From Asterionellopsis glacialis (taxonomy: Eukaryota; Bacillariophyta; Plagiogrammaphyceae; Rhaphoneidales; Asterionellopsidaceae): DNA of 64,000 nucleotides. Positions within the stretch are counted from its first letter, which is position 1. Each line of letters starts with the position of its first letter. Both the position numbers and the translations under genes were made by a program. The notes under the pieces were generated by a model. The model was not told the DNA's origin. It saw nothing but the letters and a program-made list of their open reading frames with translations, and did not search any database. Below, in pieces: positions 20,896 through 32,148 of the stretch. The DNA lies in the NCBI GenBank assembly GCA_014885115.2, contig WKLE02002445.1, positions 1-64,000 of the forward strand, in the 5' to 3' direction.

Positions 20896-21790
20896 TCAAT
20901 TACGTGTGCTCAACACCTCAACGTCCCATATTGTGACAGCAGGAAAAGGTGGTTGTGATCCAAAGCCTGTGAGGATTCTTTGATAACCAGTAATCGAAGC
21001 TTTTCCTCTCCTTGTGGTGGGTTCGGGTTGCCAATTTGATGTTTCAAAGCCTACTTTGGGAGGAAGCTCGATTCTTCTCTTTTCGCCGCGTTTCATTCCA
21101 ACAAGGGCGTGTTCTATACCAACCGGAATACTCTTTCGACCCACAACAATTCGAAGGCTATCTAATCCTAGATCACTTTGTAACTTGCCACCAATATCAA
21201 TCTTTTCATATCCAAAACCCTTGCTATACATGTATGCTCCACCTCCCTCACTAATTGAATAAATCAAATCTACAGATGATCCTTCTTGGACGGTGGTGTC
21301 GCCAGTTCCAGGTCGCAAGACTTTGTAGCGAACGCCGCTATTCAATACAGTTGTTGGGTTTTCTTTCATATCTTTCTCGACCTTTCTTTCCCCGATTTCA
21401 CGGCAAGATTCAATATCTTGCAATTAAAAATTGTAGAATGGAAAATAATAAGAGGAACGACGTGCAGGGGAAACAAAAACAGATTTAAACCGCATGGCGA
21501 GACTTACCTGTACATTTTGCAACAACCGGCTGAGGTAGGAGAACATTTCCAGTCAAAGTTGCTGATACAATAGCTGATGTCACAAATCGCCTATTCATCA
21601 ACAGATTTGATTCAAAAAAAGCACCAGCTTCTTCATCTGATTTTCGGGATTTCAGAACTGAAGCTTGCGAAACTTTCGACGAGACAATGAATGCATTTGC
21701 GTTTGTAGTCAATGATGTTGCCGTAAGCATTACCAAAACAACAAGTGGTAAGAGGGTCTTTTGATACCTGTGACAGATTTGCAGCACCAT
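20896..21790 (-). CDS. Thylakoid lumen FKBP-type peptidyl-prolyl isomerase
   Basis: Two exons, 21508-21790 and 20896-21416, with a GTAAGT donor and TTGCAAG acceptor (phase 1, intron 21417-21507), giving 267 aa. The first exon holds a three-step address: a signal peptide ending in TNANAF (the ASAF-like plastid motif), a transit segment, and then a twin-arginine segment NRRFVTSAIVSATL ending VVA before KCTD. This predicts Tat-dependent delivery to the thylakoid lumen. The second exon is an FKBP domain: YKVLRPGTGDTTVQEGSSV, then IPVGIEHALVGMKRGEKRRI with PP following. FKBPs catalyse cis-trans isomerisation at proline; many lumenal members lack full activity and act as assembly factors. Several active-site aromatic positions look altered, so activity is uncertain. 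Confidence 0.88.
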
Positions 21791-22384
21791 TTTTATAAAA
21801 CGATAGAGATGATATCTTGTTGTAGCACTACTGATGCTTTGGACTAATTGGTCCCTTTGGTATTCCTTGGTAAACTTTAAGTTGAAAGTTGGACTTTTGC
21901 CGCTTGATGATTTCGAGATTGAGATGATGTTTCCAACGACACTCCTGAACTCTTGAGTCCTCCGGAGTACAGAACACGTACGACACAAGTGTAAGGTGTA
22001 GTGAATTTACTCTTTAAAATCTGATGGCTGTGAGTCGTATTAATCCAAATACAATACAACATAAAATAACATAGTCCAGGAGAAATTTAAATAACCCTAC
22101 CGATCTTCCCATCACAAAACTCTCTCAACTCTGACGGTGTGTGTATCCACAAAGTATATCAGGCCGTAGACTTCGTAGAAGTAGAATAGAGACGTCAAAC
22201 CTCGAACCAGAATCTCACATCATCGTTTTTATGTTTGAGTAGACTACCGTTGGCCATCAAACATCAAAAATCATAACCAAGCTATTCGGTCCTGTGGGTA
22301 ATCTCTAGAGCAATATATAGTTTAACGGTCACGCAGACGGTACACAATAAGCTCTTGGTCTTTTATGAGCATCAGCGTGTCACC
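21791..22384. promoter_or_regulatory. Divergent promoter region, FKBP and LYR-like genes
   Basis: 594 nt between two divergent start codons. Both promoters are expected here. No repeat motif or clear core element was recognised. The assignment is from arrangement only. Confidence 0.4.
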
Positions 22385-23251
22385 ATGATCCAACAGCGCT
22401 TGATTACGGTGGCAGCAAGCAAAAGTCGTCACTTTTGTGCTAATCGTCTACAAACATCTCCTCTGATCTCTAGCAACAGAATGAAATCTTGTCCAAAACA
22501 ATATCAAAGTGCGTATACCTTTCGTGAGCTTACTACAAGTCAGTCAGCCAGTCGACAAGAAGAACGGGAAAGAGAACGAGCTGCGAGACGGGCAAAACGG
22601 GAAGCTGCTGCCAAGAAACGAGCTGAAATGAAAGCATACTTAGGATCCATGAATCACCAAACCGCAGAGGAATCTCGTCAAGAACAAGAGGAAATAGTCA
22701 AAAAGGAACAGGAACTAAAGGAGAGACATAATGAAGCAAAGCAGATTCATGATGAACGTCGTGCAGTATTACTAGCAGAAGCAAGTTCCCTGACAAAATC
22801 ATTATACCGTGTTTGTATGCGTTCTGTACAGACTATTCAGCCTGGTAATGAACATGACGAAAAAATATTTAAAGAACAAGAGGAAAAGCAATTGGCGGCA
22901 ATGCAAGAACGAGCTACGTTGCAAGGAGCTGACTTCTTCTCCATGGCTCCACCCGTTGATCGGAAAAATGAACTCTCTTCCCGAGCTAATTATTATTACA
23001 ATTATGCAAGAGAAAATTTTGAACAAGAATCAGACTGCTTACGACACGATCCATGGAGAAAAGAGGATGTAGAGAGGTATTTGCTCTTCTTGCGAAAGGG
23101 AGAAAAAACACGACGATTTCTATTAAAGGATTACAAATTTGAAGATCCTCATCCTGGTTCATTCGACAAGGACCGGGTTCAACGATTTGAGGAAAAGGCA
23201 ATGGAGCTTGTATATGATATTAAAGCTTTGTCGGAACCATGGAGGGTCTAA
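22385..23251 (+). CDS. LYR-motif-like mitochondrial protein with coiled coil
   Basis: Single-exon 288-aa protein starting at the ATG at 22385. The N-terminus (MIQQRLITVAASKSRHFCAN) is Arg/Ser-rich, lacks acids and suits a mitochondrial presequence. Residues ~55-130 are a strongly charged coiled coil (EERERERAARRAKREAAAKK and onward). Residues ~140-165 contain SLYRVCMRSVQTI, then a Gly-Asn-Glu-His-Asp stretch and a charged helix. The L-Y-R tripeptide at the start of an amphipathic helix with a following Phe (EKIF) is the LYRM pattern that binds acyl carrier protein and iron-sulfur assembly factors. The rest is helical and unrecognised. Convergent with the next gene, 76 nt apart. The LYR call rests on one motif and is moderate; whether it serves complex I, complex II or the mitoribosome cannot be said. 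Confidence 0.6.
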   Translation: MIQQRLITVAASKSRHFCANRLQTSPLISSNRMKSCPKQYQSAYTFRELTTSQSASRQEERERERAARRAKREAAAKKRAEMKAYLGSMNHQTAEESRQEQEEIVKKEQELKERHNEAKQIHDERRAVLLAEASSLTKSLYRVCMRSVQTIQPGNEHDEKIFKEQEEKQLAAMQERATLQGADFFSMAPPVDRKNELSSRANYYYNYARENFEQESDCLRHDPWRKEDVERYLLFLRKGEKTRRFLLKDYKFEDPHPGSFDKDRVQRFEEKAMELVYDIKALSEPWRV

Positions 23252-23327
23252 AGTAATGTCGAAGATAAGAGCAGGTGAATCAATGTTTAATGTTATGGTC
23301 TTCTGTTGTCCGCATGATGGCGCCTTT

Positions 23328-24647
23328 TCATGGTGCTAGAGCAAGCATATGTCGAGAGAGCATGGCTTGCTTTTGTTGAGTCATCAAAGTTTTTGCATGT
23401 TTTAGCATGTCTTCGATTTCTTCATTTCCTGGGCACTTTGCGGGTGAATTCACGTTCAACCCTCGTCTTTGCTTCGCTCTAGGTGCTGGAAGGACATCGT
23501 TCAAAATGACATCCATTTTTGTTTGGTACTGTATAATTGATTGTTCGTGCTTTTCGATTGCAGTAGCTCTCTCAGTTGCGTTTTCATAACTTTGAGCAAG
23601 GTCCTCCGCAATCGAGTTCATGAGGGGACCGAAATAATGCTGTGGCCCCTTGGTAGTCATCTCAGGAAATGATGATACTGGTAATTCTAGTGCAGATTGA
23701 AGCGACTTCAGTTTCTTCCAAGTATTGTCAAATGATGATTTTCTTTTTCGCTTCGTATTTGCCGCAGTGTCACCCTCTCGTGACTTTTGGCAGTCGTCGT
23801 TGTTTTTTGTTGGATAATTGGATGATATGGGAGATTCGTCCATCATTTCTTGGTTGTCTCGTTGACCTGCCTCATGGCTTGATGATTCACCACCAGTAGT
23901 GCTGCCAGAATTTTGTTGTTGCGTCTCTATTGCTGCAGAAGCAGAGGGGGCAGAGGCCCCTTTTCCTCCTCTACTTGTCATCGCCAAAGTTATTCTCTCC
24001 AGAGCTGTCTTTAATAAAGCCAAATTGTCTGCCTCATCTGATTTTGTGTCTGAAAGAGCAAATATCCGGAACCAACATGAATTGAATTTCAAAAGGAGAC
24101 ATGGTGGCAAGGATGATTTTTCAGTTGAATCACCATTATCATTATTCGAAGCTTTAGAATTGTTTACTTTGATAGCTGTCAACTGAGAACAATCCACCTG
24201 GAATGCAATATTATTTTCAAATCGAAGAAATAAATCGAAATTATATTCTTTTTTATTGGGGCTGCTCTTACTTAGGTTGGGCGACTGCGATACGCTCATT
24301 GTAGTGGAAGCGGACGAAATAGCTGGAGAAGGTGCACCACTCATCCCCGTTCCGTTGTTACTAGCTGTTGTTACAAGAGCTGCCTCAATCTTGCACATGG
24401 CAGGATCGAAGACAGAAGATTCTTTGGTTGCTTCGCTGTTGGTCATAGATGCAAAGAATGCAGGACCTACTGTGTCACCTGAATGAAGACCCGATGTTGG
24501 TTCTATCGACACCAATTGATTTACAAGGAAAATTTCACACCGACTATTATTGTTGCTTGACCTACATGGTTGCGGCGGCCAAGCAGCAGAAGGAGAGGAT
24601 AAATGGCGTAGGAAAGGCAAAGACCTTAGGAAGATTCCTCGATCCAT
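23328..24647 (-). CDS. Protein of unknown function with nuclear-type signal
   Basis: 439-aa open frame from the ATG at 24647. I recognise no family. Visible features are a Ser/Thr/Asn-rich N-terminal third, a possible ordered segment at ~150-225 (NFDLFLRFENNIAFQVDC, then CLLLKFNSCWFRIFALSD), a low-complexity Ser/Gln stretch, a basic TKRKRKS that could be a nuclear signal, and a helical C-terminus rich in Gln and Lys. A second ATG at 24446 is an alternative start that would drop a poorly coding-looking N-terminus. There is also a consensus-like internal intron of about 75 nt, in frame, near 24198-24272 (GTAAGA donor, ATTCCAG acceptor). Keeping it preserves the FDLFLRFENN segment, so I treat it as coding. 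Function not assigned. Confidence 0.55.
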   Translation of the reverse strand: MDRGIFLRSLPFLRHLSSPSAAWPPQPCRSSNNNSRCEIFLVNQLVSIEPTSGLHSGDTVGPAFFASMTNSEATKESSVFDPAMCKIEAALVTTASNNGTGMSGAPSPAISSASTTMSVSQSPNLSKSSPNKKEYNFDLFLRFENNIAFQVDCSQLTAIKVNNSKASNNDNGDSTEKSSLPPCLLLKFNSCWFRIFALSDTKSDEADNLALLKTALERITLAMTSRGGKGASAPSASAAIETQQQNSGSTTGGESSSHEAGQRDNQEMMDESPISSNYPTKNNDDCQKSREGDTAANTKRKRKSSFDNTWKKLKSLQSALELPVSSFPEMTTKGPQHYFGPLMNSIAEDLAQSYENATERATAIEKHEQSIIQYQTKMDVILNDVLPAPRAKQRRGLNVNSPAKCPGNEEIEDMLKHAKTLMTQQKQAMLSRHMLALAP

Positions 24648-25696
24648 GGTTTCAAACAAACTTCAAAGCGACAGCAAAATTATACACTGAGCCCTAATCA
24701 AAGAATACCAGCGTCTATCGTTCAATGTTCAATGATCAATGCAGCCTCCAATGATGCAAGGAAGGAAGCAGGCAGCTCGGGAGACATTTCGCCCCTGTAA
24801 AATATTTTTTTGGCGCGCCCGGGAGGCGAGTTCGAGAGTGGAGGGATTTTCCAGCCGGTGAAGGTAGAACGGAAACAGGACAGACATCGTACCTGGTATA
24901 AAGATATCAATGTGAAACTCGAGAACCTTTGCTCTAGAACACAACCTGTCAGAAATCTTGTGTACGAGTACAGGTAAGAACACTCAAGAGACAAAACAAT
25001 AAAAATAATATGCTACGTAGTTCAACATGCTGAATACCAGTCGGTGTAAAAAATAAATGCGCACAAAAACACGTGTCGTTCTGGTTGCCAGTTGGGGACG
25101 ATTATTCATCTACGTAAATAGTTACTATTAATTAAATACCAGATACGATGTAGGAAGGACTATACTTACAAATATAATAATATCAGCTAGAGAGGTTCCT
25201 GCGGTAGAATAAAGGACATACTTACTAACTAGAGGTCCTACCTACAAGGGGTAGACATGGTCGTACAGTTTGGGGGGTACATTATCTAGTACTTAGGTCC
25301 TACTGGAACACCGAACACATACAGGGAAATGTGGGTCCTTGTACTTTCATACGAGTATCTTGTAGAAAATGGGTTCCCTTCGCTACCCCGTCTTTCTTAT
25401 ACCCTTGGCTGCTCGTACCTATTTGGCAATCCCATTTATTTTTTTTCTACAGCCAGTGCAGAAATTGCGAGAGACGAACTCAAACGAATTGGAAATCTGC
25501 ATGTTATGCTGTCTGTATGCGTACCAGTAGTTATCCTCCGTATAATTCTACTGATTCCGACATCTGTTAAACACACATCATCATCATCGTCGACGAATTG
25601 TCGGTCCACAAAAAAAACTCAAGGACGAATACAAGATTACAGCTAGAGAGAGCTCAGGTTTTTCCAGATTACACAGTTAGTTGCAGACTCGAAATA
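24648..25696. other. Divergent intergenic region upstream of NOT4
   Basis: About 1 kb. Contains TACCTGGTA at 24890-24898, and AGGTCCTA near 25206 and 25297. Open frames within 25329-25646 are short and have no coding look. It presumably holds promoters for both neighbours. Confidence 0.45.
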
Positions 25697-28600
25697 ATGG
25701 ACGATGTAAGTGTGCTTGATTGGAACAACATTAATGTGATGAAAGGTGATGGAAATGCTTTCGATGGAGATCGATGGTTCGATCGTTAATGTAATTTTCG
25801 TTTGCGATCGAAATCCTTGGTTGTTGGCGTGACACGTAGGCTCAGTACGTTGCATCCGTAGAGGTTCCTTCAGAAAAGCGCGCGCGGAACATCCGTTGAA
25901 GGCGATATCCTTTTTATGGAAGCATGATGGAAGCAATGAAATTGCTTTTCAATTTTGACGCAAAGATGCTGTATGATTGAGACTATTTTTTCCTGATCAA
26001 AGCATGACTTCATGCAATTGTGTATCAGATCGATACTGATCTGCCATAGTTTTCTGTCTTTAATTCTTTTATTCGTTCAACTACCACGATTGACTAATTT
26101 ACTAATTTCTCCTGCTTATTTGACTAAATGTCTTCTTCTTCTCTACAGAACGACGTATGCCCTCTATGTTGTGAAGAGCTGGATCTTTCAGACCAGCAAT
26201 TCTATCCGTGTAAATGCGGTTATCAAGTATGTATGTGGTGTTGGCATCGCATTCGAGAATCGGAGTCCGGTTTGTGTCCTGCATGTCGTACTCCTTACGG
26301 TGATGATCCACACGAATTCAGTGCTGTAGATGTTGCTGAAGTCCTAAAAGCAAACAAAGAAAAGGCTGCGGCGGAGAAAAGGGAAAAGGAGCGTCTTCGG
26401 GCGCAACAGGCAGCAGATGGAGAAGGTCTGCATTCGCGTTCGGGTTCGGATGGTGATGGTATGAGCTTAATTGGACTCGGTAGGGGACCTATGGACCTTC
26501 CAAAGGACCGGAACCAACTTGCAAATATGAGGGTTATTCGGAGAAATCTCGTCTATGCTGTTGGTCTTCCTCCTACTATTGCTAGCGAGGATACTTTGCG
26601 TAAGCCAGATTATTTCGGTCAGTACGGGAAGATTTCGAAGATTGTTCTTAACCGTAGTAACACCACTGGTGGTGACCCCAGACGTGCAAGTGCTTCTGCT
26701 TATGTCACATTTGTGCACAAGGTAAGGAAAAACACAGCAAATCCATGCTTGTTGTTACATGCTGATTGCTAGATCAGAGGCTGACATTTTTTTGCAATTT
26801 TCAAAATTACAGGAAGATACTTTGTCTTGTATTCTAGCATTGGATGGATTTTATTGTGATGGTCGTAATATTCGGGCTTCATACGGAACTTCAAAGTATT
26901 GCTCTGCTTTCATAAAAAATGTTCGTTGTAACAATCCAGAGTGTACGTATCTTCACTGTATGGGAGATGCTGAAGATACCTTTACGAAGCAAGAAATACA
27001 GGCAGGCTATGTAACAAGTGGTAGGGATGTACTTGCGCGCCAGCAACAAATTGTGGCACAAGCTCTCAGTGCTGCTTCGGGCAATGCCGCAAACGCAGGT
27101 GGTGCGAGACGCAAGACGGGTGGTGGAGGTCCTTCTGGCACTGGAAAAGCCGCGAGCAACCCGCAGTTCCCTCCGCCTACGTTTGATGAGCCATTGAAGT
27201 CTTCTTCAACGAGTCTTGTTCCGCCTCCACCGTCAGCTGCCCCAGTTGCAAGATCCTCTTCTGGTCCTGTATTTTCCTCTGTTGCTGCAGCAGGTACGGC
27301 TTCGGCAGCGAAGCTCACAAGATCTAATTCTGGGTCAGGTCAACCAGGAACACCTGTTTTGGGTGCAGTGCCAGCTCCGAAGGGATCCATCGGAACAATT
27401 GTCGGTGCGCCCAACTCTGCTTTCCCAACTCCGGCCGCGAGCAGTAGAAAGGCCATGGGAGCTACAGCTCCGTCGTCTTCTACCCACGCTCCAGCAGGGG
27501 CATCAGGAGCGACAGCCGCCTCTGTTGTAGCTGGGGTTCACTCATCCTCTACTGCTGCAGAGCCGCCTGCATCCCACCAGACACTCACTCCCTTAACGCC
27601 TTTAAAACGAGCCTCTTCCTTGTCCACCAAGTCTTCGGGAGCACCAGGGCTCCCTGGAATCAAATCCTCGGGAATGGCGGTAGATTCTGGAACTAGTAAT
27701 GTACAGCTTCCTCCAAATATGCCGGTTCCAAAGGGACTGAATCCTGAGCAACGTGCTGCATTCCTCGAGCAGCGGCGTGAAGCTATGGCAGCGATGGCTC
27801 GCCAGCAAACTGAAATGGCGATGAAATTGACTTCTCTCCGCCAAGGAAATCAAAAATCGAGCGTTGTCTCAGCTCTAAATGGACAGTATGGAACAGCCCC
27901 TACGTCTCCATCCTCGTCCATTTCGTCGGCTGGAGATCGAGCTACTTCTCATTCACTAAATCAATCCAACACAGCATCAAATGAGTTTGGTGGAGTTGGA
28001 TCTATCGGAGGTACAGTAATTGGAGGAGCTCCGATTGGTAGCGTTGGAAGCATCGGTGGAGGAGTTCTAGGCGGTCCTCCCATTGGTGGTTCAAGTGGCA
28101 CCAAGGGACTGACAAGTTCCCTCGGTGGCGAGATATATACCGGGCCGCCTGCATCGTCGAATGCAGGATCTGTAATCGGAGGTGGAAATGATAAGTGGAA
28201 TTCAGAACCAAACCGCGATAGTTTATTTAGTGGTAGTAATGAAGGCTTTGCGCTGAATAGTGGTGGAATCTGGGATGGTAGTGAAGGCCAGAATAGGTCT
28301 CCTGGTGTTATTGGTGGTGGCAGCAGCAAGGCTGTTGGAACTATCGGAGGTAGCAGTGGTGGGGTCATTGGAGGAACCTCTTTTGGATCGAGCACTGGTG
28401 GGTACAACTCTGGCAGCTCGGCACTAGCGTCGATGCTGGGTATCAGCTTGCCCACTGGCTCAGGATCGCTACGTGAGTCTACAACTTTATGGGACTCTTC
28501 TACTCCCGCCCCAGCCCCTATTGCGGCTGGAGTCATTGGAGCAGGAGCAGGACCGAAACCAAATAGCGCCCCTATCGGAGGTTTTGCAATTGGTGGTGGT

Positions 28601-28984
28601 ACGGTTTCTGCAACAGGAGGTAGCTTTCAGTCTAATAGTATTTCCCCGAATCCTGTAGGAAATAATAACAACAATCGCGATATCGCCTTGTTGCAGACGC
28701 TCCTTCCCGGAGTTCATATTACGAGTAGTAATAACCAGCAGCCCCCAGCTCAGCCATCTTCCAATGGTGGATTTGGTGCTGTTGGTGGAGGAGGTTGGAA
28801 TGCGTCAGGTCCTCCTGTGTCCCAGAGTGGAATTGGAGGATTAAATGGAAACCCACAAAATCAAAGTGGTGGTACTTGGGGTGATCCCGGTGTGCAGCCG
28901 GCCCCTGTTGGTGCTCGTGGAGGAATTCTTGGTCAGAATAACTCCCAGCAGAACCAGAAACAAGGACAGAGCAGTATTTGGTAG
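25697..28984 (+). CDS. NOT4/CNOT4-type E3 ubiquitin ligase of the CCR4-NOT complex
   Basis: Main exons end at 26721 and start at 26813 (intron 26722-26812, GTAAGG, TTACAG, phase 0). The order is diagnostic of NOT4: a C4C4 RING (CPLCCEEL, CKCGYQVCMWCWHRI, CPAC), an RRM beginning RRNLVYAVGLPP and running across the intron, and a CCCH-like finger (CSAFIKNVRCNNPECTYLHC). NOT4 ubiquitinates stalled-ribosome and other targets as part of the CCR4-NOT mRNA decay machinery. The remaining ~650 residues are Gly/Ser/Pro/Ala-rich, disordered and repetitive (GGVIGG, IGGAP). Start: I prefer ATGGACGAT at 25697-25705 joined at GTAAGT to 26149. TTGACTAAATG followed by a CT tract and CTACAG makes a strong branch site and acceptor, and phase 0 fits. 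The alternative is the ATG at 26128, giving 921 aa and no first intron. Confidence 0.9.
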
Positions 28985-29329
28985 ATAATGGAATGGTGTG
29001 AATGGAAAGGTAATGGAATTGACACAAGAGTCCTTGATTTATATCAAGGAGTTGGCTTGTGGATAATGGTATTGAATGTAATGGAAGTTATTGGGTATGA
29101 ATTTGCTCTGCGTCTATAGTCTGGCCTGTTGAATTGGCACAGTCGTAGTCAATGGAAGGAAGAGAATGGAAAAAAATGGTAATTGTGTGCTTGGATAATA
29201 TATAATGGATGGTGAAAAAAATAGCATAATGACTAACTGAAAAACTATTTGTGATATGTCTTGTGCGAGTTCTGAAAAGTATATTGCCTTTGATACTGCA
29301 TGGAGAGCGGGTGGGAAAAGATTCCTCGC

Positions 29330-29572
29330 CATCTGTTGTCGTCGGATTTTTGTCTATATCGTTTGGATTACTGATCTTTCGGATGACCTTGCGACACATA
29401 CTCGAATTGAATAGGACATATGTGCATGGATCTTGATACTCGGGATCTCCTAAGGTATTATATCGTCGTTGTAGTCGAATTCTTGCTTGTATCTTTGACA
29501 TTACTGATCTTCCGAATAACCTGGGTAACACTGACTCGAATTGAATTAGAACTCTTGTGCAATAGCTCCTTG
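29330..29572. repeat. Degenerate direct repeat, about 133-bp period
   Basis: Two copies, ~29330-29432 and ~29463-29572, share TTACTGATCTTYCGRAT (at 29368 and 29501) and TCGAATTGAAT (at 29402 and 29536), and both end in TGTGCA. The copies have diverged by substitutions and small indels. They look like an old tandem duplication of noncoding DNA. Confidence 0.6.
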
Positions 29573-30004
29573 ACACCTGGTATCTACACAGGTAAAACAT
29601 TGTTGAAAATGTGTCATTTGACTCAAATTTCATGATTTTTCTTCGGTGTCCACAGGTTGAAAACGAAACTAAAAAATCGGATTTTCTGTAAAAATCAACT
29701 TCATCCATAAAAAGATCGATTGTAAGAGCTACCCTTATTTCTCTACTTCGTACAAGAGTTCTCCCGTAACAAATATATTTATCCTCAGTGGATTGATTTG
29801 GGATTCAAAGCTATGGAACAATGTACCTTCGTTTGGGACGGACTGACATGTCGAAGGACTCAATGAATTCAGATCGCATGTTTAACACATGAGGTGTCTA
29901 CGGCCAAAACTGAATTGGCAAGTCTATGATATGACCAGAGTTGGTCAATAGTTGTTCCTTCATATCGGCCTTAAACTTTACGTTGATCCTGGAGAGAACT
30001 ATAA

Positions 30005-30055
30005 CAATAACATAGCAGCAAGAACTATTACAATAACATAGCAGCAAAAACTAAG
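30005..30055. repeat. 26-bp tandem duplication
   Basis: CAATAACATAGCAGCAAGAACTATTA is followed directly by CAATAACATAGCAGCAAAAACTAAG: two adjacent copies, the second slightly altered. Confidence 0.75.
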
Positions 30056-30324
30056 CGTGTTGAAATGTATGATTTTTATACTGAAATGTAAACGATCATG
30101 AAATCACTAAATGTACTAACTAGTTGTTACCTAATGTCTTTCTAAATAACATCTAGTCGTTAGAGAAAATGAAGGTATTTATACTTTTCAAAATTGAAAA
30201 GCTTCTGGGCATACTCAGTAAACATTGAAAAAACCAAGCAATAAATGTACAGCGCCCATCTTCTTGTGCGGTAGGGGCGGTAATGGCGGTAGCGATGAAT
30301 GAATTTTGTAAAAATGATCCTATC

Positions 30325-32148
30325 TCAATTCTCTATTATGCGGATACATTCGTTGGCTTCGGATGCCAACTTCTCATGTACCTTCTCACCCACGGCACGA
30401 GCTTCTACAAATGCTTCAGCACCACCAACTTCGTCAACATGATGAAGGGCATCCTCACTACATGATAAGAGGCTCTTCATTGCGCATGCTGCCATGCAGG
30501 CCGCATTTGGTGAATCGTTTGCTGTCTTAATTTGAGTCATCAGACGTGGGATGACACATTCAGAATACCATTCTTGACTTGAGACAGCATCATTCAGACA
30601 ACCATCCTTTGCTGTAACAGCGAATGCATTGGTGACTAATTTCAGAGCTAATTTTTGCATCTGTTCTTCCATTTTTCCTGCAACACCATCGCAGTTTGGA
30701 AATAAGTTCCGCTCCAACTCTCTTGTTAATACTTCTCTTATATAATCTTCTTCGGTGACGATGTGCCTGGCAACAAAAGATGCAGTTGAACTGGAAGTTT
30801 TCCCGGTATCAGTTAGCACAACTAAGTCTTCCATGCCAAGCAAGTTGATATCATTTTGTTCACTTCGGAGCAACTCAGTCGCTTTGTCAAGCGCTGATTT
30901 TGAATCCTCCTCCTTCGGAACTCCGGAAACGTCGGCAAGGCATTTCATCTGTCCGATAGGTTTCCTAAATGCAGGAGGACCTTTGGGTTTAGGGGTGTCC
31001 ATTTCCTTTCCTTCGGCTGCATTGAGAATTGCTCGACAACTTTTCATAAAACTGGACGCTGAACCACTTCGTCTTTGAACTTCAACTACAACAGGCTGGC
31101 CAGCTTCAGTGGCTGCAAAAAGGCGAATGCGGAAACTGACGAAGTCTTCGGTGAAGCACTTCGCCTTAGCTTTTTCGTCGTCGTATTCAGCTTCAATTGA
31201 GAGCATTCGGAGGGCGTCTGAAATACGACTAGCGACTTCATTACCATCAGCTTCAATTTCTCTTGATGTGCGCTCTAGAGGGAAGTCCTCAGGCACTTTT
31301 TCTAGGTTGTCAACTTTCCACTCTTTGGGTACCACAACCTTTCCGCTCCATTCCTTTGTGCAGATCTCCTTTCCTTTACCTTGTCTGATATCTCTTTTCA
31401 AACCAGGGCCAGGGAGTGAAAAACCAAGAGAAGGAGCGCCAAAACTTGATACAGGTCTGCTACCGAAGGGACCATGTAGACCAGGCGATGGTGCGCTCAT
31501 CAAACCAACAGACCTTCACATTTCCAGAAGAAATTTCGGATAAATAAAGATGAAGCGTGTCCACATAAGGTAAGTTGAACAGTATAAATATTATATTTTT
31601 GATACTCAGAAAAGATGAAAAGGTGATGATTTAGAAAATGATAAGGTATTCCACGACCAATTCCTGGGAATTCCTAGGAACAATTTGATGTAAAGACTTA
31701 GGTGGTAGAAAACTTCCGAAGTCACGTCTGCACGTCATCATGACGTGTACAAAATTATACTTAAACAAAATTATTGGTATTGAACACCGTAGGATCAATC
31801 AGGAACCTTTCGGAAGAGAATTATCACCATCGCTGAAATCGAACGATCGTGGTTCGATTTCAGCGAAACACAATGGCGTTCCTTCCTCAAAAGTTCTCCG
31901 CATTGGCGACATAAAAAAAACCAAGCGACGAACCATGAAAGAAAATAAACATCGTCTGAATCCGATGAAACGTAGGAAAAGCTACGTATAAACGAACCAA
32001 AAGATGAACTGAAGACGAAGCACAAACAAGACAAGATTCGATCTCCTTACCGCATTGTTGGTTCATCTGGAATGATCTCTTGTTCATTATTTGTTCCCGA
32101 TGGTGGAGATGAGCCATTGCGACTGCTCATGTTGAACGGGTTGCTCAT
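30325..32148 (-). CDS. Protein of unknown function with long first intron
   Basis: Two exons are proposed: 32051-32148 (MSNPFNMSSRNGSSPPSGTN and on) and 30325-31513. They join by a 537-nt intron (31514-32050) with GTAAGG donor and GTGAAG acceptor. Frame is kept (phase 2; 1287 nt, 428 aa). The short model starts at the ATG at 31500. The N-terminal ~60 residues are disordered (SPPSGTNN, PSPGLHGPFGSRP). The rest looks globular and helical, with a segment EDFVSFRIRLFAATEAGQPV then VVEVQRRSGSASSFM, and a C-terminal run of helices (MACMAACAMKS-like Ala/Cys pattern, then GGAEAFVEARAVGEKVHEKL) that could be ARM-like. I assign no function. The 537-nt intron is far longer than the 80-120 nt norm here and contains a perfect 15-bp hairpin. 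Confidence 0.65.
31830..31866. repeat. Perfect 15-bp inverted repeat inside a long intron
   Basis: TCGCTGAAATCGAAC at 31830-31844 and its exact reverse complement at 31852-31866, separated by 7 nt (GATCGTG). It falls within the 537-nt first intron proposed for the minus-strand gene. Confidence 0.8.

Larger units (their letters stand above)
28985..30324. other. Convergent intergenic region with decayed direct repeats
   Basis: 1.34 kb between the stops of NOT4 and the next gene. A 206-codon minus-strand frame at 29088-29708 overlaps a direct repeat and has no coding character. A poly-purine track and a 26-bp tandem duplication lie near 30005-30055. Confidence 0.5.

Noticed and set aside
25329..25646. 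Open frame upstream of NOT4
   Set aside because: Short, hydrophobic and Ser/Thr-rich without a domain; two overlapping frames compete. More likely promoter or 5' leader.
27961..28536. 191-codon Pro-rich minus-strand frame
   Set aside because: Antisense shadow of the Gly-rich tail of NOT4.
29088..29708. 206-codon minus-strand open frame
   Set aside because: It runs across a degenerate direct repeat and low-complexity DNA, has no domain or codon character, and lies between two gene ends.
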